DNA of 64,000 bases, from assembly GCA_963755825.1 (NCBI GenBank), contig CAVWLA010000003.1, forward strand, positions 1,984,001 to 2,048,000, in the 5' to 3' direction. Source of the DNA: DATBQN01 sp963755825 (lineage in GTDB: Bacteria > Acidobacteriota > Thermoanaerobaculia > Multivoradales > UBA5704). The translations under genes were made by a program, and so were the position numbers. Of this stretch, positions 1 to 8,946 are shown in pieces. The notes beneath the pieces were generated by a model. That model was given only the letters and a program-made list of their open reading frames with translations. It ran no database searches and was not told the origin of the DNA. The first letter of the stretch is position 1; each line of letters begins with the position of its first letter.

Positions 1-733
1 GCAGGTAGGCGGCGGCGGAGAGGGCGGCGAGGGCGCCGAAGAAGGCGAGCGGCCGCCGGCCCGCCGCCGCGCGGCCGAGCGCCGCGATCCAGCCCGGACG
101 GGCGGCGAAGGCGAGCGCCGCCAGGCCGTCGAAGGCGAGGAGCACCCAGAGGAACCAGGCCGGGCCGGCCGGCCAGCTGCGGAGGGCGAGCCACTGCCGC
201 GCGAAGCCGGCGACGCCCCCGTGGGCCCCCGTCCCGAGGTAGGCCGGGTAGTAGGCGAGCGGAGCCACCAGCGCCGCCACGGCGAGGAAGGGGATGCCGA
301 GGCGCCGGGCGCGGCCGCGGAAGAACCCGGCGCTCCCCCGGCTCTCCAGACCGCGCCAGACGAAGAGCCCGGAGAGCAGGAACATGAGGGCCATGAAGAA
401 GGTGTCGTTCCACCCCACGAAGAGGCGGAAGCCGGACCACCGCGCCGGGTCGACGACCGGGAACGCCTGCCACCAGCGCGGCTGGGCGACGAGCGAGGCG
501 GCGGCGGGCGGCGCGTCGGGGTGGTAGGCGAGGACGGCGTGGTGGGCGAGGACGAGGAGAGTGACGAAGGCCCGCAGGTTGCCGACGGCCGCGACGTCGC
601 GAAGGTCGCGGGCGCCGGGCGCCTCCTGCGGCGCGGAGTGGAGAGCCGGCTCCTGGGTCTTCGGCGCTGACTCGGAGAGATCCGGCTCGGGGACGACGGC
701 GGCGGCGGTGCTGCCAAAGGCGCGAGGGCTCAT
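1..733 (-). CDS. Acyltransferase family 3-like membrane protein (C-terminus beyond window edge)
   Basis: The reading frame opens at an ATG at 733 and runs off the left edge after about 244 codons without a stop. After an acidic, Pro/Ala-rich N-terminus comes LVLAHHAVLAYHP, which resembles the conserved His-bearing first helix of acyltransferase-3 proteins. Next is FVGWNDTFFMALMFLLSGLF, then an Arg-rich loop (RGRARRLGIPF), then further hydrophobic helices (PAWFLWVLLAFDGL). The helix-loop order fits integral membrane O-acyltransferases that modify exported glycans. Family membership is read from motif pattern; the substrate is unknown. An upstream SD-like GGAG lies before the ATG. Confidence 0.7.
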   Translation of the reverse strand, partial: MSPRAFGSTAAAVVPEPDLSESAPKTQEPALHSAPQEAPGARDLRDVAAVGNLRAFVTLLVLAHHAVLAYHPDAPPAAASLVAQPRWWQAFPVVDPARWSGFRLFVGWNDTFFMALMFLLSGLFVWRGLESRGSAGFFRGRARRLGIPFLAVAALVAPLAYYPAYLGTGAHGGVAGFARQWLALRSWPAGPAWFLWVLLAFDGLAALAFAARPGWIAALGRAAAGRRPLAFFGALAALSAAAYL

Positions 734-876
734 GGGAGGTCTCCTTGATCTCTGACCTGGTGCTTCTGAGGAGAGCCTCTCCCGCTCCGCCGAGGGGAGG
801 GAGAGGAAGTTGACCAAGCGGCCGCGCCGGTGGACGAACCGGCCCGGGTGTTCGATCGACAGCGGGCCGACAGCGG

Positions 877-1644
877 TTAGAAGGGATTGGCGGCGAGCGC
901 GGCGAGCCGCTCGCGATAGGTGCGGCCGGAGCGCAGGCGGGCGCCGCCCTCGAGGGTGATCGCGTACTCGCCGTGGGCGAGCGGCGCCAGCTCGCGGATG
1001 CGCGAGACGTTGACGATCGCCGAGCGATGGACGCGCAGGAAGACCTCGGGGTCGAGCGACCGCTCGATCGTCGCCAGAGGCGCCTGCAGGAGGTGGCCCG
1101 AGCGCCCGGCGTGGAGCTTGACGTAGTTCTCCGCCGCCTCGATCCAGTCGACGTCCGCGACGTCGACGAAGAGCGTCTTGCCCTCGGCGCGGACGGCCAG
1201 GCGCTTGAGGTACTGGCGCGGCTGGGCGATGGTCTCGAGGAGGTAGAGGATCTGCTTGCTCGCCTCCTCCGCCGGCCGCTCGCGGAGGCGCTCCTTCGCC
1301 CGCGCCAGCGCCAGGGCGAAGCGCTCGCCGGTCACCGGTTTCAACAGGTAGTCGAGGGCGCTGATCTCGAAGGCTTGCAGGGCGTAGCGGTCGTGGGCGG
1401 TGACGAAGACGACCGCCGGCATGCGCTCGGGGCCCACCGCCCGCACGACGCCGAAGCCGTCCATCTCCGGCATCTGCACGTCGAGGAAGACGAGGTCGGG
1501 CCGGCCGTCGCGGATGGCGGCGACCGCGGCGGCGCCGTCCTTCGCCTCGTGGATCGAGCCGATCTCGGGGTCGGCCTCGAGGAGGATGCGGAGCCCCTCG
1601 CGGGCGAGCGGCTCGTCGTCGACGAGGAGGACGGTCAGGAGCAC
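877..1644 (-). CDS. LytTR-family response regulator
   Basis: The 255-residue protein has a receiver domain at about residues 4-120, with phosphoacceptor Asp55 in LVFLDVQMP, the acidic pair VDD near residue 9 and Lys in LLKPV. A LytTR DNA-binding domain follows at about residues 150-250 (DVDWIEAAENYVKLHA, FLRVHRSAIVN). It is the output partner of the histidine kinase whose 3' end it overlaps. I chose GTG at 1644, which overlaps the kinase stop (1635-1637) and implies translational coupling. LytTR regulators usually bind paired direct repeats upstream of target promoters. Targets are unknown. Confidence 0.88.
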   Translation of the reverse strand: MLLTVLLVDDEPLAREGLRILLEADPEIGSIHEAKDGAAAVAAIRDGRPDLVFLDVQMPEMDGFGVVRAVGPERMPAVVFVTAHDRYALQAFEISALDYLLKPVTGERFALALARAKERLRERPAEEASKQILYLLETIAQPRQYLKRLAVRAEGKTLFVDVADVDWIEAAENYVKLHAGRSGHLLQAPLATIERSLDPEVFLRVHRSAIVNVSRIRELAPLAHGEYAITLEGGARLRSGRTYRERLAALAANPF

Positions 1645-2792
1645 AGCTCGATCGCCTCCGTCGCCGCGATCTCCGGCGCCAGGCGGAAGGGGACGGCGAT
1701 CCGCGCCACCGCGCCGCCCTGCGGGCCGCTCTCGAGCGAGAGGCTCGCCGCGTCGCCGTAGAGCTGCCGCAGGCGCGCCCGCGTGTTGGCGAGGCCGATG
1801 CCGCCGGCACCGTCGCTGCCGTCGCTGGCCGCGGGGCCGGGGCCGTCGTCGCTCACCTCGATCTCCAGCCGGCCGCCGGCGCGCCCGGCGCGGATCTCGA
1901 TCCGCCCCGCCGCCGCCCGCCGCCCGATGCCGTGGCGGACGGCGTTCTCGACGATCGGCTGCAGGCCGAGATGGGGGAAGGCGGCGTCGAGCACCGCCGG
2001 GTCGGCGTCGATCGCGACCTTGAGCCGGTCCTGGAAGCGCACCTGCTCGATCGCCAGGTAGAGCGCGATGAGGTCGAGCTCGCGGCGCAGAGGCACCTCC
2101 TGCGCCGCGGCGTCGTCGAGGACGCTCCTCAGGAGGTCGCCCAGCCGCGCCAGCATCTCCTCCGCCTGCGCCGAGCGCCCCTGGCGCACCAGCACCATGA
2201 TGGCGTTGAGCGTATTGAACAGGAAGTGCGGCTGGAGCTGGCTCTTGAGGCCGGAGAGCCGCGCCTCGACGAGCTGCCCGCGGAGCTCGGCGGCGTGGAG
2301 CTCGAGCCGCAGGGCCTCCCGCTGGCGCTCCTCGTAGCGGCGGTAGGTGCGCACCGCGAGCTGGGCGCCGAGGATCAGCCAGTAGCTGGTGACGTTGGGG
2401 TGGAAGCCGAGGACGAAGAGGACGAAGAGGGCGACGCCGAAGGTGTGCGGCTTGATCGCCGGCAGGATCGGCAGGCGGGAGAGGATGGCGGCCTCGACGA
2501 CGAGATGGACGATCGAGAGGACGACGCTCGCCGCGAGGTGGAGCGCCGTGCGGCGGAGCCAGAACCGCCGCTCGAGCGGAAACCGCGCCCCCAGCCAGAG
2601 GACGACGGGGGTGAGGAGAGCATAGAGGTAGACGCCGATCAGCCAGGAGACGAGGAAGTGCCACCAGGGCGTCGGATCTCCCCACAGCACCTTGCGGGTG
2701 AGGTCCTGGGTGAGAAAGAAGAGCCCGGCGACCGTCCAGACGAGGAAGATCAGCAGGCCGTTGCGCAATCGGCTTCGGGCGGAGCCGCTCAT
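1635..2792 (-). CDS. LytS/YehU-type sensor histidine kinase
   Basis: The 385-residue protein has about four membrane helices in residues 12-148, with no obvious periplasmic sensor domain. A short coiled linker (RYEERQREALRLELHAAELR) leads to a His_kinase domain with His189 in LQPHFLFNTLNA, and an HATPase domain (GLQPIVENAVRHGIG, SDDGPGP). It autophosphorylates and passes phosphate to the LytTR regulator encoded immediately downstream. The ATG at 2792 has no SD. A TACCCT hexamer at 2801-2806 ends 8 nt upstream, so the message may be leaderless. The 40-bp repeat array lies directly upstream. Confidence 0.88.
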   Translation of the reverse strand: MSGSARSRLRNGLLIFLVWTVAGLFFLTQDLTRKVLWGDPTPWWHFLVSWLIGVYLYALLTPVVLWLGARFPLERRFWLRRTALHLAASVVLSIVHLVVEAAILSRLPILPAIKPHTFGVALFVLFVLGFHPNVTSYWLILGAQLAVRTYRRYEERQREALRLELHAAELRGQLVEARLSGLKSQLQPHFLFNTLNAIMVLVRQGRSAQAEEMLARLGDLLRSVLDDAAAQEVPLRRELDLIALYLAIEQVRFQDRLKVAIDADPAVLDAAFPHLGLQPIVENAVRHGIGRRAAAGRIEIRAGRAGGRLEIEVSDDGPGPAASDGSDGAGGIGLANTRARLRQLYGDAASLSLESGPQGGAVARIAVPFRLAPEIAATEAIELCS

Positions 2793-2844
2793 GGTCGACT
2801 AGGGTACTTCCGCGGCGCGCGGAGCGGTAGGCCCCCGCCGGCGG

Positions 2845-3080
2845 CGAGAATCGAATCGAGAGGCCGCCGATTCGATCGGCCGGCGGAAAATCGATTTCGT
2901 AGCCCGCCGATTCAATTGGCCGGCGGAAAATCAATTTCGTAGCCCGCCGATTCAATCGGCCGCAGTCCAATCGATTCCGTAGCCCGCCGATTCGATCGGC
3001 GCGGGAAGAATCGATCTCTTCCGCTACGGATTCAATCGGCCGGACAGGAAATGGATCGGCGCCCCGCCGATTCGACGCGG
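2845..3080. repeat. 40-bp palindromic tandem repeat, about six units
   Basis: The imperfect palindrome GCCGATTCRATCGGC recurs with starts at 2866, 2906, 2946, 2986, 3026 (degenerate left arm) and 3066 (right arm lost). The spacing is exactly 40 bp. Between copies lies a second AT-containing palindrome around AATCGATT, followed by CGTAGCCCGCC. Changes cluster in the loop and in the second element, while the outer arms GCCGAT/ATCGGC are the best kept. The array fills much of the 552-bp space between two divergent genes. Function is unknown; protein binding or structured RNA are both possible. Confidence 0.9.
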
Positions 3081-3251
3081 GCCGCGGGACCCGAGCCCGT
3101 TCGCCGCCGATCGCTCTTTCCGCGCAGGATCTCGCGGCGAATTCTCCGCCCGCGTCCGTCTCTCCAGAAAGTCGATCCGCCGCCGCCGAACACGGCGCGG
3201 AGGATCGCCGTGTCTCGCGATCGAGAGGAGATGCTCGGCGGGGCCGCGAGA

Positions 3252-3281
3252 TTGGCCCCGCGGGCTCGATTCACATAGGAT
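3252..3281 (+). promoter_or_regulatory. Possible promoter for the hydrolase gene
   Basis: TTGGCC at 3252-3257 and TAGGAT at 3276-3281 are separated by 18 bp, about 60 bp before the start codon. They sit in a locally AT-richer stretch after the repeat array. The assignment rests on hexamer resemblance only. Confidence 0.3.
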
Positions 3282-3344
3282 CTGCGAAACAAACATCTTT
3301 CTGCGAATTGGCGGCCTCTCGCGGCTGCCCAAGAGGAGATCCGC

Positions 3345-5273
3345 GTGGCCGACGAACCCAAGCCGTCGACGTTCACCGTCAAGCCGCCGATGGCCTATCC
3401 GCCCGCGGCCGAGCCGGCGAAACCCGCGGTGCCGGAGGCCGGGGAGCGGCGGCGCGCGCTCACCAGCTTCGCCGCGGAGGTCGAGGAGACGGCGGAGGTC
3501 GCGCCGAGAGCGCCGGCACCGGCCGCGGAGGAGAGAGCGCTCGTCGCCGTGCCGGCGCCGGCCAAGCTCGCCATCCTCACCATCCACGGCATGGGCGAGC
3601 AGCTCCCGTTCGAGACCCTCGACGCCGTCAACCAGGCGCTGCGGTCGGCGGAGGCGCGGGCGCGCGGGATCCCGCTCAGCGCTCTGGCGAAGCCCGTCGT
3701 GCAGGAGGTCGAGATCGGCGGCGACATCTACCGGCGGGTCGAGCTGCAGGTGCAGAAGCCCGCCGGCGGCGGCCCGCGCGAGGTCCATCTCTACGAGGCG
3801 TACTGGGCACCGCTCACCGAGGGGAAGGTGACGCTCGTCGAGGTCATCTCCTTCCTCCTCGGCGCCGGGGTCAACGGCCTCAGCAACTGCATCCGGCCGT
3901 TCTCGCGGGTGATCTTCGGCAAGCGGGTGCAGTTCCCGGCCGCCTGGCGGAGCCTCATCTGGCTCCTCCTCACCGAGATCCTGCTCCTCTCACTGATCGT
4001 CTTGAACGGCACCATCACCGCCGTCGCCGCCGCCCGCGCCTCGCTCGGCGGCACGGCGTGGCTCACCCACGGCCTGCTCACCTCGCTCACCGCCGCCGCC
4101 GGCGTCTTCTGCCTCGCCGGGGTCGGCTTCGGCGCCGCGCTCTTCCTCTCGCTGCTGGGCAAGGGGCTGTCGGGGATCGACGGCCGGCCGTGGAAGCTCA
4201 CCCGCTTCCGCCAGCTCGTCCTCTGGGTGCTCTCCGCGAAGACCGCGGCGGTCACCATCTGGGTCGCCTTCGCGATGGCGATCCTCCTGCGACCCGTCGG
4301 CAGCTGGCGGATCGCGGCACTCTCCGATCCCTCCTTCCGCGGCCGCGACGACCTCGCCGTCGCGGTCTCCGCCGCCTGCCTCCTCAACGTGCTCGCGAGC
4401 CTCGCCGGCTGGGCCGTCCGCCGCAGCGCCGGGCACGAGTCCGCGGAGGGCCGCCAGGCCGCCGTGCGCACCGCCCTCGCCGTGCTCTTCTACGCCTCGC
4501 TCGCCGTCACCCTCGCGGCCGGCTGGATGGCCTTCGCGATCCTCCTCCGCCAGCCGACGCCCTGGCCGGCGCTGCTCGCCCCCTTCCGCTGGGCCGAGCG
4601 CGGCTGGCTCCTCTGGGTGTGGGCGCTCCTCGCCGGCCTCGCCTGGGAGGTGCGCCAGCTCCTCATCCAGTACGCGGGCGACGTCGCCGCCTACGTCACC
4701 TCCTACCGGCTCGACCGCTTCGACGAGGTCCGCGACGCCATCAAGGCCGTCGCCGCCAAGGCGGCGCGAGCGATCTACACCGCGCCGCCCGCGGCTTCGG
4801 GTGGTGGGGGCGCCGGCGTCGGCCACGAGTACGACCGTGTCATCTTCGTCGCCCACTCGCTGGGCTCCGTCGTCGCCTACGACACGCTCAACGAGCTGCT
4901 CAACGAGGACGCCATCCACGGCGGCAGGCTCGCCGTCGCGGCGCGCACCAAGCTCCTCCTCACCTTCGGCTCGCCGCTCGACAAGACCGCCTTCCTCTTC
5001 GCCAGCCAGGGGAGCCGCACCTCCGAGACCCGCGAAGCCCTGGCGGCCGTCGTCCAGCCGCTCATCCAGACGGCGCGGCCCTTCCCCTGGGTCAACGTCT
5101 ACTCGCCCAACGACATCATCAGCGGCTACCTCGACTTCTACGACAACCCCGGCACCGCCGCCGCCGACTGCGTCCAGAACAAGAGAGACCCCGACGCCAC
5201 CATCCCGCTCGTAGCGCACACGGAGTACTGGCACAACGCGCTGGTCTGGGACGAGCTGTACGGGGCGATCTGA
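3345..5273 (+). CDS. Membrane-anchored alpha/beta-hydrolase-like protein
   Basis: The 642-residue protein has a Pro/Ala-rich N-terminus, then LAILTIHGMGEQLPFE (an oxyanion-loop-like HGMG) near residues 75-90. Several strongly hydrophobic helices occupy about residues 195-450. FVAHSLGSVVAYD carries the nucleophile elbow with Ser505, followed by LTFGSPLDK, and NVYSPNDIISG and HTEYWHN supply acid and His candidates near the C-terminus. This order suits a serine hydrolase or lipase with a membrane domain inserted between its halves. The GTG at 3345 is preceded by AAGAGGAGA. The substrate is unknown. Confidence 0.7.
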   Translation: MADEPKPSTFTVKPPMAYPPAAEPAKPAVPEAGERRRALTSFAAEVEETAEVAPRAPAPAAEERALVAVPAPAKLAILTIHGMGEQLPFETLDAVNQALRSAEARARGIPLSALAKPVVQEVEIGGDIYRRVELQVQKPAGGGPREVHLYEAYWAPLTEGKVTLVEVISFLLGAGVNGLSNCIRPFSRVIFGKRVQFPAAWRSLIWLLLTEILLLSLIVLNGTITAVAAARASLGGTAWLTHGLLTSLTAAAGVFCLAGVGFGAALFLSLLGKGLSGIDGRPWKLTRFRQLVLWVLSAKTAAVTIWVAFAMAILLRPVGSWRIAALSDPSFRGRDDLAVAVSAACLLNVLASLAGWAVRRSAGHESAEGRQAAVRTALAVLFYASLAVTLAAGWMAFAILLRQPTPWPALLAPFRWAERGWLLWVWALLAGLAWEVRQLLIQYAGDVAAYVTSYRLDRFDEVRDAIKAVAAKAARAIYTAPPAASGGGGAGVGHEYDRVIFVAHSLGSVVAYDTLNELLNEDAIHGGRLAVAARTKLLLTFGSPLDKTAFLFASQGSRTSETREALAAVVQPLIQTARPFPWVNVYSPNDIISGYLDFYDNPGTAAADCVQNKRDPDATIPLVAHTEYWHNALVWDELYGAI

Positions 5274-5315
5274 AGGGGGGAGGGGGGCGGCGCGCGCTGA
5301 TTGTCGGCTGAAGGC

Positions 5316-5346
5316 GCCGACGGGGCGAAGGAAATCGGCTCTTTTT
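5316..5346 (+). terminator. Weak terminator-like hairpin after the hydrolase gene
   Basis: GCCGA (5316-5320) can pair with TCGGC (5335-5339), followed two bases later by TTTTT (5342-5346). The short stem and long loop make this a weak candidate. Confidence 0.3.
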
Positions 5347-5380
5347 CTGTCAGTGCTTCGACAGGCGATTGCGCGCGCTG

Positions 5381-5402
5381 GCCCGGCCGCAAGCGGCCGG
5401 GC
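5381..5402. terminator. Perfect 10-bp hairpin between convergent genes
   Basis: GCCCGGCCGC (5381-5390) and GCGGCCGGGC (5393-5402) form a perfect stem with an AA spacer, between the 3' ends of two convergent genes. No T-tract follows on either strand, so intrinsic termination is uncertain; an mRNA 3'-end stabiliser would also fit. Confidence 0.42.
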
Positions 5403-5428
5403 TTCTCGTCACAGGAAAGCTGGTGCGC

Positions 5429-5755
5429 CTAGTTGCAGTCGGGGATGGGAATGCAGGAGTCGCCGGTGCCGCAGGTCGACGGGCGCTGGCCGAGGGTGCA
5501 GGTCAGCTGCTGGCAGAATCCGTGAGGACCCCTGTGGCAGGTGGCGGGATTGCAGGAGGAGGCGCAGACGCCAAGGCCGGCCGCCGGGAGAGGAGAAGGC
5601 GTCTGGAAGATCGCCGCGAGGCTCGTCGCGGAGGCGGCCGGGGCCGGGCAGCTCGCGCCGGCCTGCGGCAGCTCGCCGGCGTGGAGGGCGAGGGGAGCGA
5701 TGAGGGCGACGGCGAGGGCGAGAAAGAGGGCGCTCAGTTGGTACGGACTGCGCAT
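5429..5755 (-). CDS. Small secreted cysteine-rich protein
   Basis: The 108-residue protein has a signal peptide (MRSPYQLSALFLALAVALI, with cleavage likely after ALHA). The mature part carries a linker rich in Ala, Ser and Pro, then a C-terminal block with eight Cys in about 50 residues (VCASSCNPATC, GFCQQLTCTLG, STCGTGDSC, PIPDCN). The pattern suggests a disulfide-stabilised exported module. No catalytic motif is seen. It resembles small exported Cys-rich proteins typical of acidobacterial genomes (inference). It faces the hydrolase gene convergently. Confidence 0.7.
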   Translation of the reverse strand: MRSPYQLSALFLALAVALIAPLALHAGELPQAGASCPAPAASATSLAAIFQTPSPLPAAGLGVCASSCNPATCHRGPHGFCQQLTCTLGQRPSTCGTGDSCIPIPDCN

Positions 5756-5970
5756 GGTGTGAGAATCTCCTCACTGGTCGAGGTTGCTGGTTTCGCGTTG
5801 CGACGGAACGACCCGTCACTGCGAAGGACTGGCGAGAGATGCCTCTTGTCCGCGGGCAGGAGGTCAGCTCTACAAGTGGGTGCGCAAAGTGAGCGATTCC
5901 TTTCTGCCTTGAGTCGAATGCTGGGCTGACCCGCGCCGCTCGCTTGCCGGCGGCGCTCGGAGGACGACCG

Positions 5971-8427
5971 ATGTCCGACCTGATCCAGGATCTCCGCTTC
6001 GGCCTCCGGCTCCTCCTCGCGCGGCCGGCGTTCACCGCCATCGCCGTCCTCTCGCTCGCCCTGGGGATCGGCGCCAATACGACCATCTTCAGCCTCGTCG
6101 ACGCGCTCCTCCTGCGCACGCTGCCGGTCGACCACGCGGAGCGGCTGGTCACCATCTACACCGTCGACGAGAAGAACCCCGGCCTCTCGCCGTCGTCGCA
6201 CCTCAACTGGCGCGACCTGGCGGGCGGCAGCCGGTCGTTCGCCGGCGTCCTCGGTTACGACTGGGTGCAGATGAGCGTCGCGGCCGGCGGCGGCGAGCCG
6301 CAGGCCGCGTTCGGCCAGCTGGTCTCCGGCAACTACTTCGACGTCCTCGGCGTGCGCGCGGCGCGCGGCCGCACCTTCGCGCCGGAGGAGGATGCCCGCG
6401 GCGCCGGCCAGCCGGTCGCCGTCGTCTCCGACCGCTTCTGGCGCACGCGGCTGGGCGCCGACCCGCGCGCGCTCGGCGCCGCCATCCTCGTCAACCGCCA
6501 TCCGGTGACCGTCGTCGGCGTCACGCCGCCGGAGTTCCGCGGCACCGACACCGGCTTCGTCCCCGAGCTGTGGCTGCCGATGGCGCTCCACCGCACCGTC
6601 CGCCCCAACCCCGACCTCGACTGGTACGAGACCCGCCGCGGCCTCCTCGTCTTCGCCATCGGCCGCCTGAAGCCCGGCGTCAGCCTCGCCGCCGCCCGCG
6701 CCGAGGCGGCGGCGCTGTCGCAGCGCCTCCAGCGCGAGTTTCCGGACGACGACCGCGGCCGCAGCTTCAAGCTGGTGCCGCTCTCCCAGGCGAACATCCC
6801 CTTCGGCTTGCGCGACGGCGCGGTGGCGATCTCGGCGCTGCTGGCGACAGTCGTCGGCCTCATCCTCCTCGTCGCCTGCGCCAACGTGGCGAACCTCCTC
6901 CTGGCGCGCGCCGCGACGCGGCGGCGGGAGATCGCCATCCGCCTCTCGATCGGCGCCGGGCGCGGACGCCTCGTCCGCCAGCTGCTGACCGAGAGCGTCC
7001 TCCTCGCCCTCCTCGGCGGCGCCGGCGGCCTCCTCCTCGCCGCCTGGGCGATCCGCGGCCTCGGCGCGCTGGTCGCCTCGGTGCCCTTCGGCATCGCCAC
7101 CAACCTCGACCTGCGGCTCGACCCGCGGACGCTCCTCGTCACCCTCGCCCTGGCGCTCGCCACCGGCCTCGTGTTCGGCCTCGCGCCGGCGCTCCAGGCG
7201 TCGCGGCCGGAGCTGGTCACCGCGCTCAAGAGCCAGGCGCCGCCGCCCGCCGCCGCCGGCCGCACCCTCTCCGGCCGCAACCTCCTCGTCGCGGCGCAGG
7301 TCGCCTTCTCGCTCGTCGCCCTCATCGCCGCCGGCCTCTTCCTGCGCAGCCTCTCCGCCGCGCAGGCGACCGACCCCGGCTTCGAGACGCGGCGGCTGCT
7401 GACGATGAATTTCGATCTCGAGCTCGGCGGCTACGACCCGGCTCGCGGCGAGGTCTTCCTGCGCCAGATGCTCGAGCGGGTGACGGCGGTCCCCGGCGTC
7501 CTCGAGGCGACGGTGGCGCAGGCCGGTCCGCTGCAGGGGAGCTTCGCGCGCTCGGTCTTCCTCGAGGGGCAGGACGCGACGAAGAACGGCACCCTCATCC
7601 AGGTCAACGGCGTCGGCCCGCGCTACTTCGCGACGGTCGGCGTGCCGCTCGTCCGCGGCCGCGGCTTCACCGCCGCCGACCGCGCCGGCGCGCCGCCGGT
7701 CGTCGTCGTCAACCAGACGATGGCGGCGAAGCTGTGGCCCGGCCAGGAGCCGATCGGCAAACGCTTCCGCTTCTTCGGCGACAAGTACCTCGTCGAGGTC
7801 GTGGGGGTGGCGAAGGACGTCAAGTACAACTCGCTGGGCGAGAATCCGCAGCCCTACATCTACTTCTCGCTGCCGCAGCGCTGGGGCGGCGCCCTCACCC
7901 TCCTGGCGCGGACCGCCGGCGACCCGGCGGCGGCGCTCCCCGCCGTCGAGCGCCAGGTGCGCACGATGGACAAGGACCTCTCCGTCACCAACGTGGCGAC
8001 CGTCTCGCGGGCGCTCGCCAACGGCCTCTGGGCGCCGCGCGCCGGCGCCGCGCTCCTCGCCGTCTTCGGCCTCCTGGCGCTCGCCCTCGCGGCGGTGGGG
8101 ATCTACGGCGTCACCTCCTTCGCGGTGTCGCGGCGGGCGCGGGAGATCGGCATCCGCATGGCGCTCGGGGCGCGGCGCGGCACGGTGCTCGGGATGGTGC
8201 TCGGCCAGGGGATGGTGGTGATCGCGGCCGGCCTCGCCATCGGCCTCCTCGTCGCCGCCGTGGTCACCCGCCTCGCCGCCAATCTCCTCTACGGCGTCAG
8301 CCCGACCGATCCGCTGGCCTTCGGCGTCACCTCGCTCCTCCTCGCCGCGGTCGCCCTCGCCGCCAACCTCGTCCCCGCTCGCCGCGCCACCGCGGTCGAT
8401 CCGTTGACGGCGCTGCGCCAGGAGTAA
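5971..8427 (+). CDS. ADOP-type orphan ABC permease (MacB/FtsX fold)
   Basis: The 818-residue protein opens with MSDLIQDLRFGLRLLLARP, the typical leader of acidobacterial duplicated orphan permeases. A first transmembrane helix is followed by a MacB-type periplasmic core domain (about residues 50-250), three helices of FtsX domain 1 with VACANVANLLLARAATRRRE, a second periplasmic domain, and FtsX domain 2 (ISRRAREIGIRMALGA-like block). No ATP-binding-cassette gene is adjacent. ATG 5971 is supported by GGAGGA at 5959-5964. Family members are often linked to export of unknown compounds; the substrate here is not evident. Confidence 0.88.
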   Translation: MSDLIQDLRFGLRLLLARPAFTAIAVLSLALGIGANTTIFSLVDALLLRTLPVDHAERLVTIYTVDEKNPGLSPSSHLNWRDLAGGSRSFAGVLGYDWVQMSVAAGGGEPQAAFGQLVSGNYFDVLGVRAARGRTFAPEEDARGAGQPVAVVSDRFWRTRLGADPRALGAAILVNRHPVTVVGVTPPEFRGTDTGFVPELWLPMALHRTVRPNPDLDWYETRRGLLVFAIGRLKPGVSLAAARAEAAALSQRLQREFPDDDRGRSFKLVPLSQANIPFGLRDGAVAISALLATVVGLILLVACANVANLLLARAATRRREIAIRLSIGAGRGRLVRQLLTESVLLALLGGAGGLLLAAWAIRGLGALVASVPFGIATNLDLRLDPRTLLVTLALALATGLVFGLAPALQASRPELVTALKSQAPPPAAAGRTLSGRNLLVAAQVAFSLVALIAAGLFLRSLSAAQATDPGFETRRLLTMNFDLELGGYDPARGEVFLRQMLERVTAVPGVLEATVAQAGPLQGSFARSVFLEGQDATKNGTLIQVNGVGPRYFATVGVPLVRGRGFTAADRAGAPPVVVVNQTMAAKLWPGQEPIGKRFRFFGDKYLVEVVGVAKDVKYNSLGENPQPYIYFSLPQRWGGALTLLARTAGDPAAALPAVERQVRTMDKDLSVTNVATVSRALANGLWAPRAGAALLAVFGLLALALAAVGIYGVTSFAVSRRAREIGIRMALGARRGTVLGMVLGQGMVVIAAGLAIGLLVAAVVTRLAANLLYGVSPTDPLAFGVTSLLLAAVALAANLVPARRATAVDPLTALRQE

Positions 8428-8429
8428 CC

Positions 8430-8930
8430 ATGCTCCGCGGCATGCTGCGCCACCACCCCCGCCTGCGCGGCAACCGCCGCTACTACCGCAACCTCGAGCG
8501 GCGGGCGAAGCGCTTCCGCCTCGAGCTCTCGCCGAGCGATTGGTACGACCTCTGGCACGAGCACGCGGATTCGCGGGGCCTGGGGAGGAGCAACCGGTCG
8601 GCGCGAGCCCGCCGCAGCCATCTCCTCGCTCTCCGCACGATGTTCGAGCGCGCCCTCGCGCAGACCGCGGACTACGATCTGCCGCATCAGCTCTGGCTCG
8701 ACCTCTGCCTGCAGGACGGCGGCCGCGACGCGCTCTACTTCCACACCCCGAATCCCAACCTGCGTGGCGAGTTCCCCAACCGCTACGCCAGCCTCTTCAC
8801 CTGGGACGAGCCGCTGCCGCCGATCTTCTCGCTCTTCGATCGGCCGGAGATCTGGCAGGTCGGCCGCTTCGAGTCGCCCGCGGAGCGCCTCACCTATTAC
8901 GCCATCCGGAGGCGCGGCGCCCGCTGGTGA
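8430..8930 (+). CDS. Hypothetical protein, Trp/Tyr/Arg-rich
   Basis: The 166-residue soluble protein starts 3 nt after the permease stop and shares its operon, with the SD probably lying inside the permease 3' end (CCAGGAGTAACC). It has a basic N-terminus (HHPRLRGNRRYYRNLERRAK) followed by aromatic-rich blocks SDWYDLWHEHAD, HQLWLDLCLQDGG and LPPIFSLFDRPEIWQVG. The whole frame shows the codon bias of its neighbours. I do not recognise a family. Confidence 0.65.
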   Translation: MLRGMLRHHPRLRGNRRYYRNLERRAKRFRLELSPSDWYDLWHEHADSRGLGRSNRSARARRSHLLALRTMFERALAQTADYDLPHQLWLDLCLQDGGRDALYFHTPNPNLRGEFPNRYASLFTWDEPLPPIFSLFDRPEIWQVGRFESPAERLTYYAIRRRGARW

Positions 8931-8946
8931 CGGCGGCGGCGATCGT

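Noticed and set aside
877..2970. A single 697-codon minus-strand frame covering regulator, kinase and repeat region
   Set aside because: Only the last 255 codons (to 1644) encode a real protein; the rest is out of frame with the kinase and runs through the 40-bp repeat.
2845..3080. CRISPR array
   Set aside because: The whole 40-bp unit repeats, including the parts between palindromes, so there are no unique spacers and no cas genes.
3308..5311. Long alternative frame over the hydrolase gene
   Set aside because: Arg/Pro/Gly-rich low-information translation; the 3345 frame carries HGMG and AHSLGS motifs and membrane helices.
6570..8930. 786-codon frame overlapping the ADOP permease
   Set aside because: Only its last part (from ATG 8430) is real; upstream it is a shadow of the permease.
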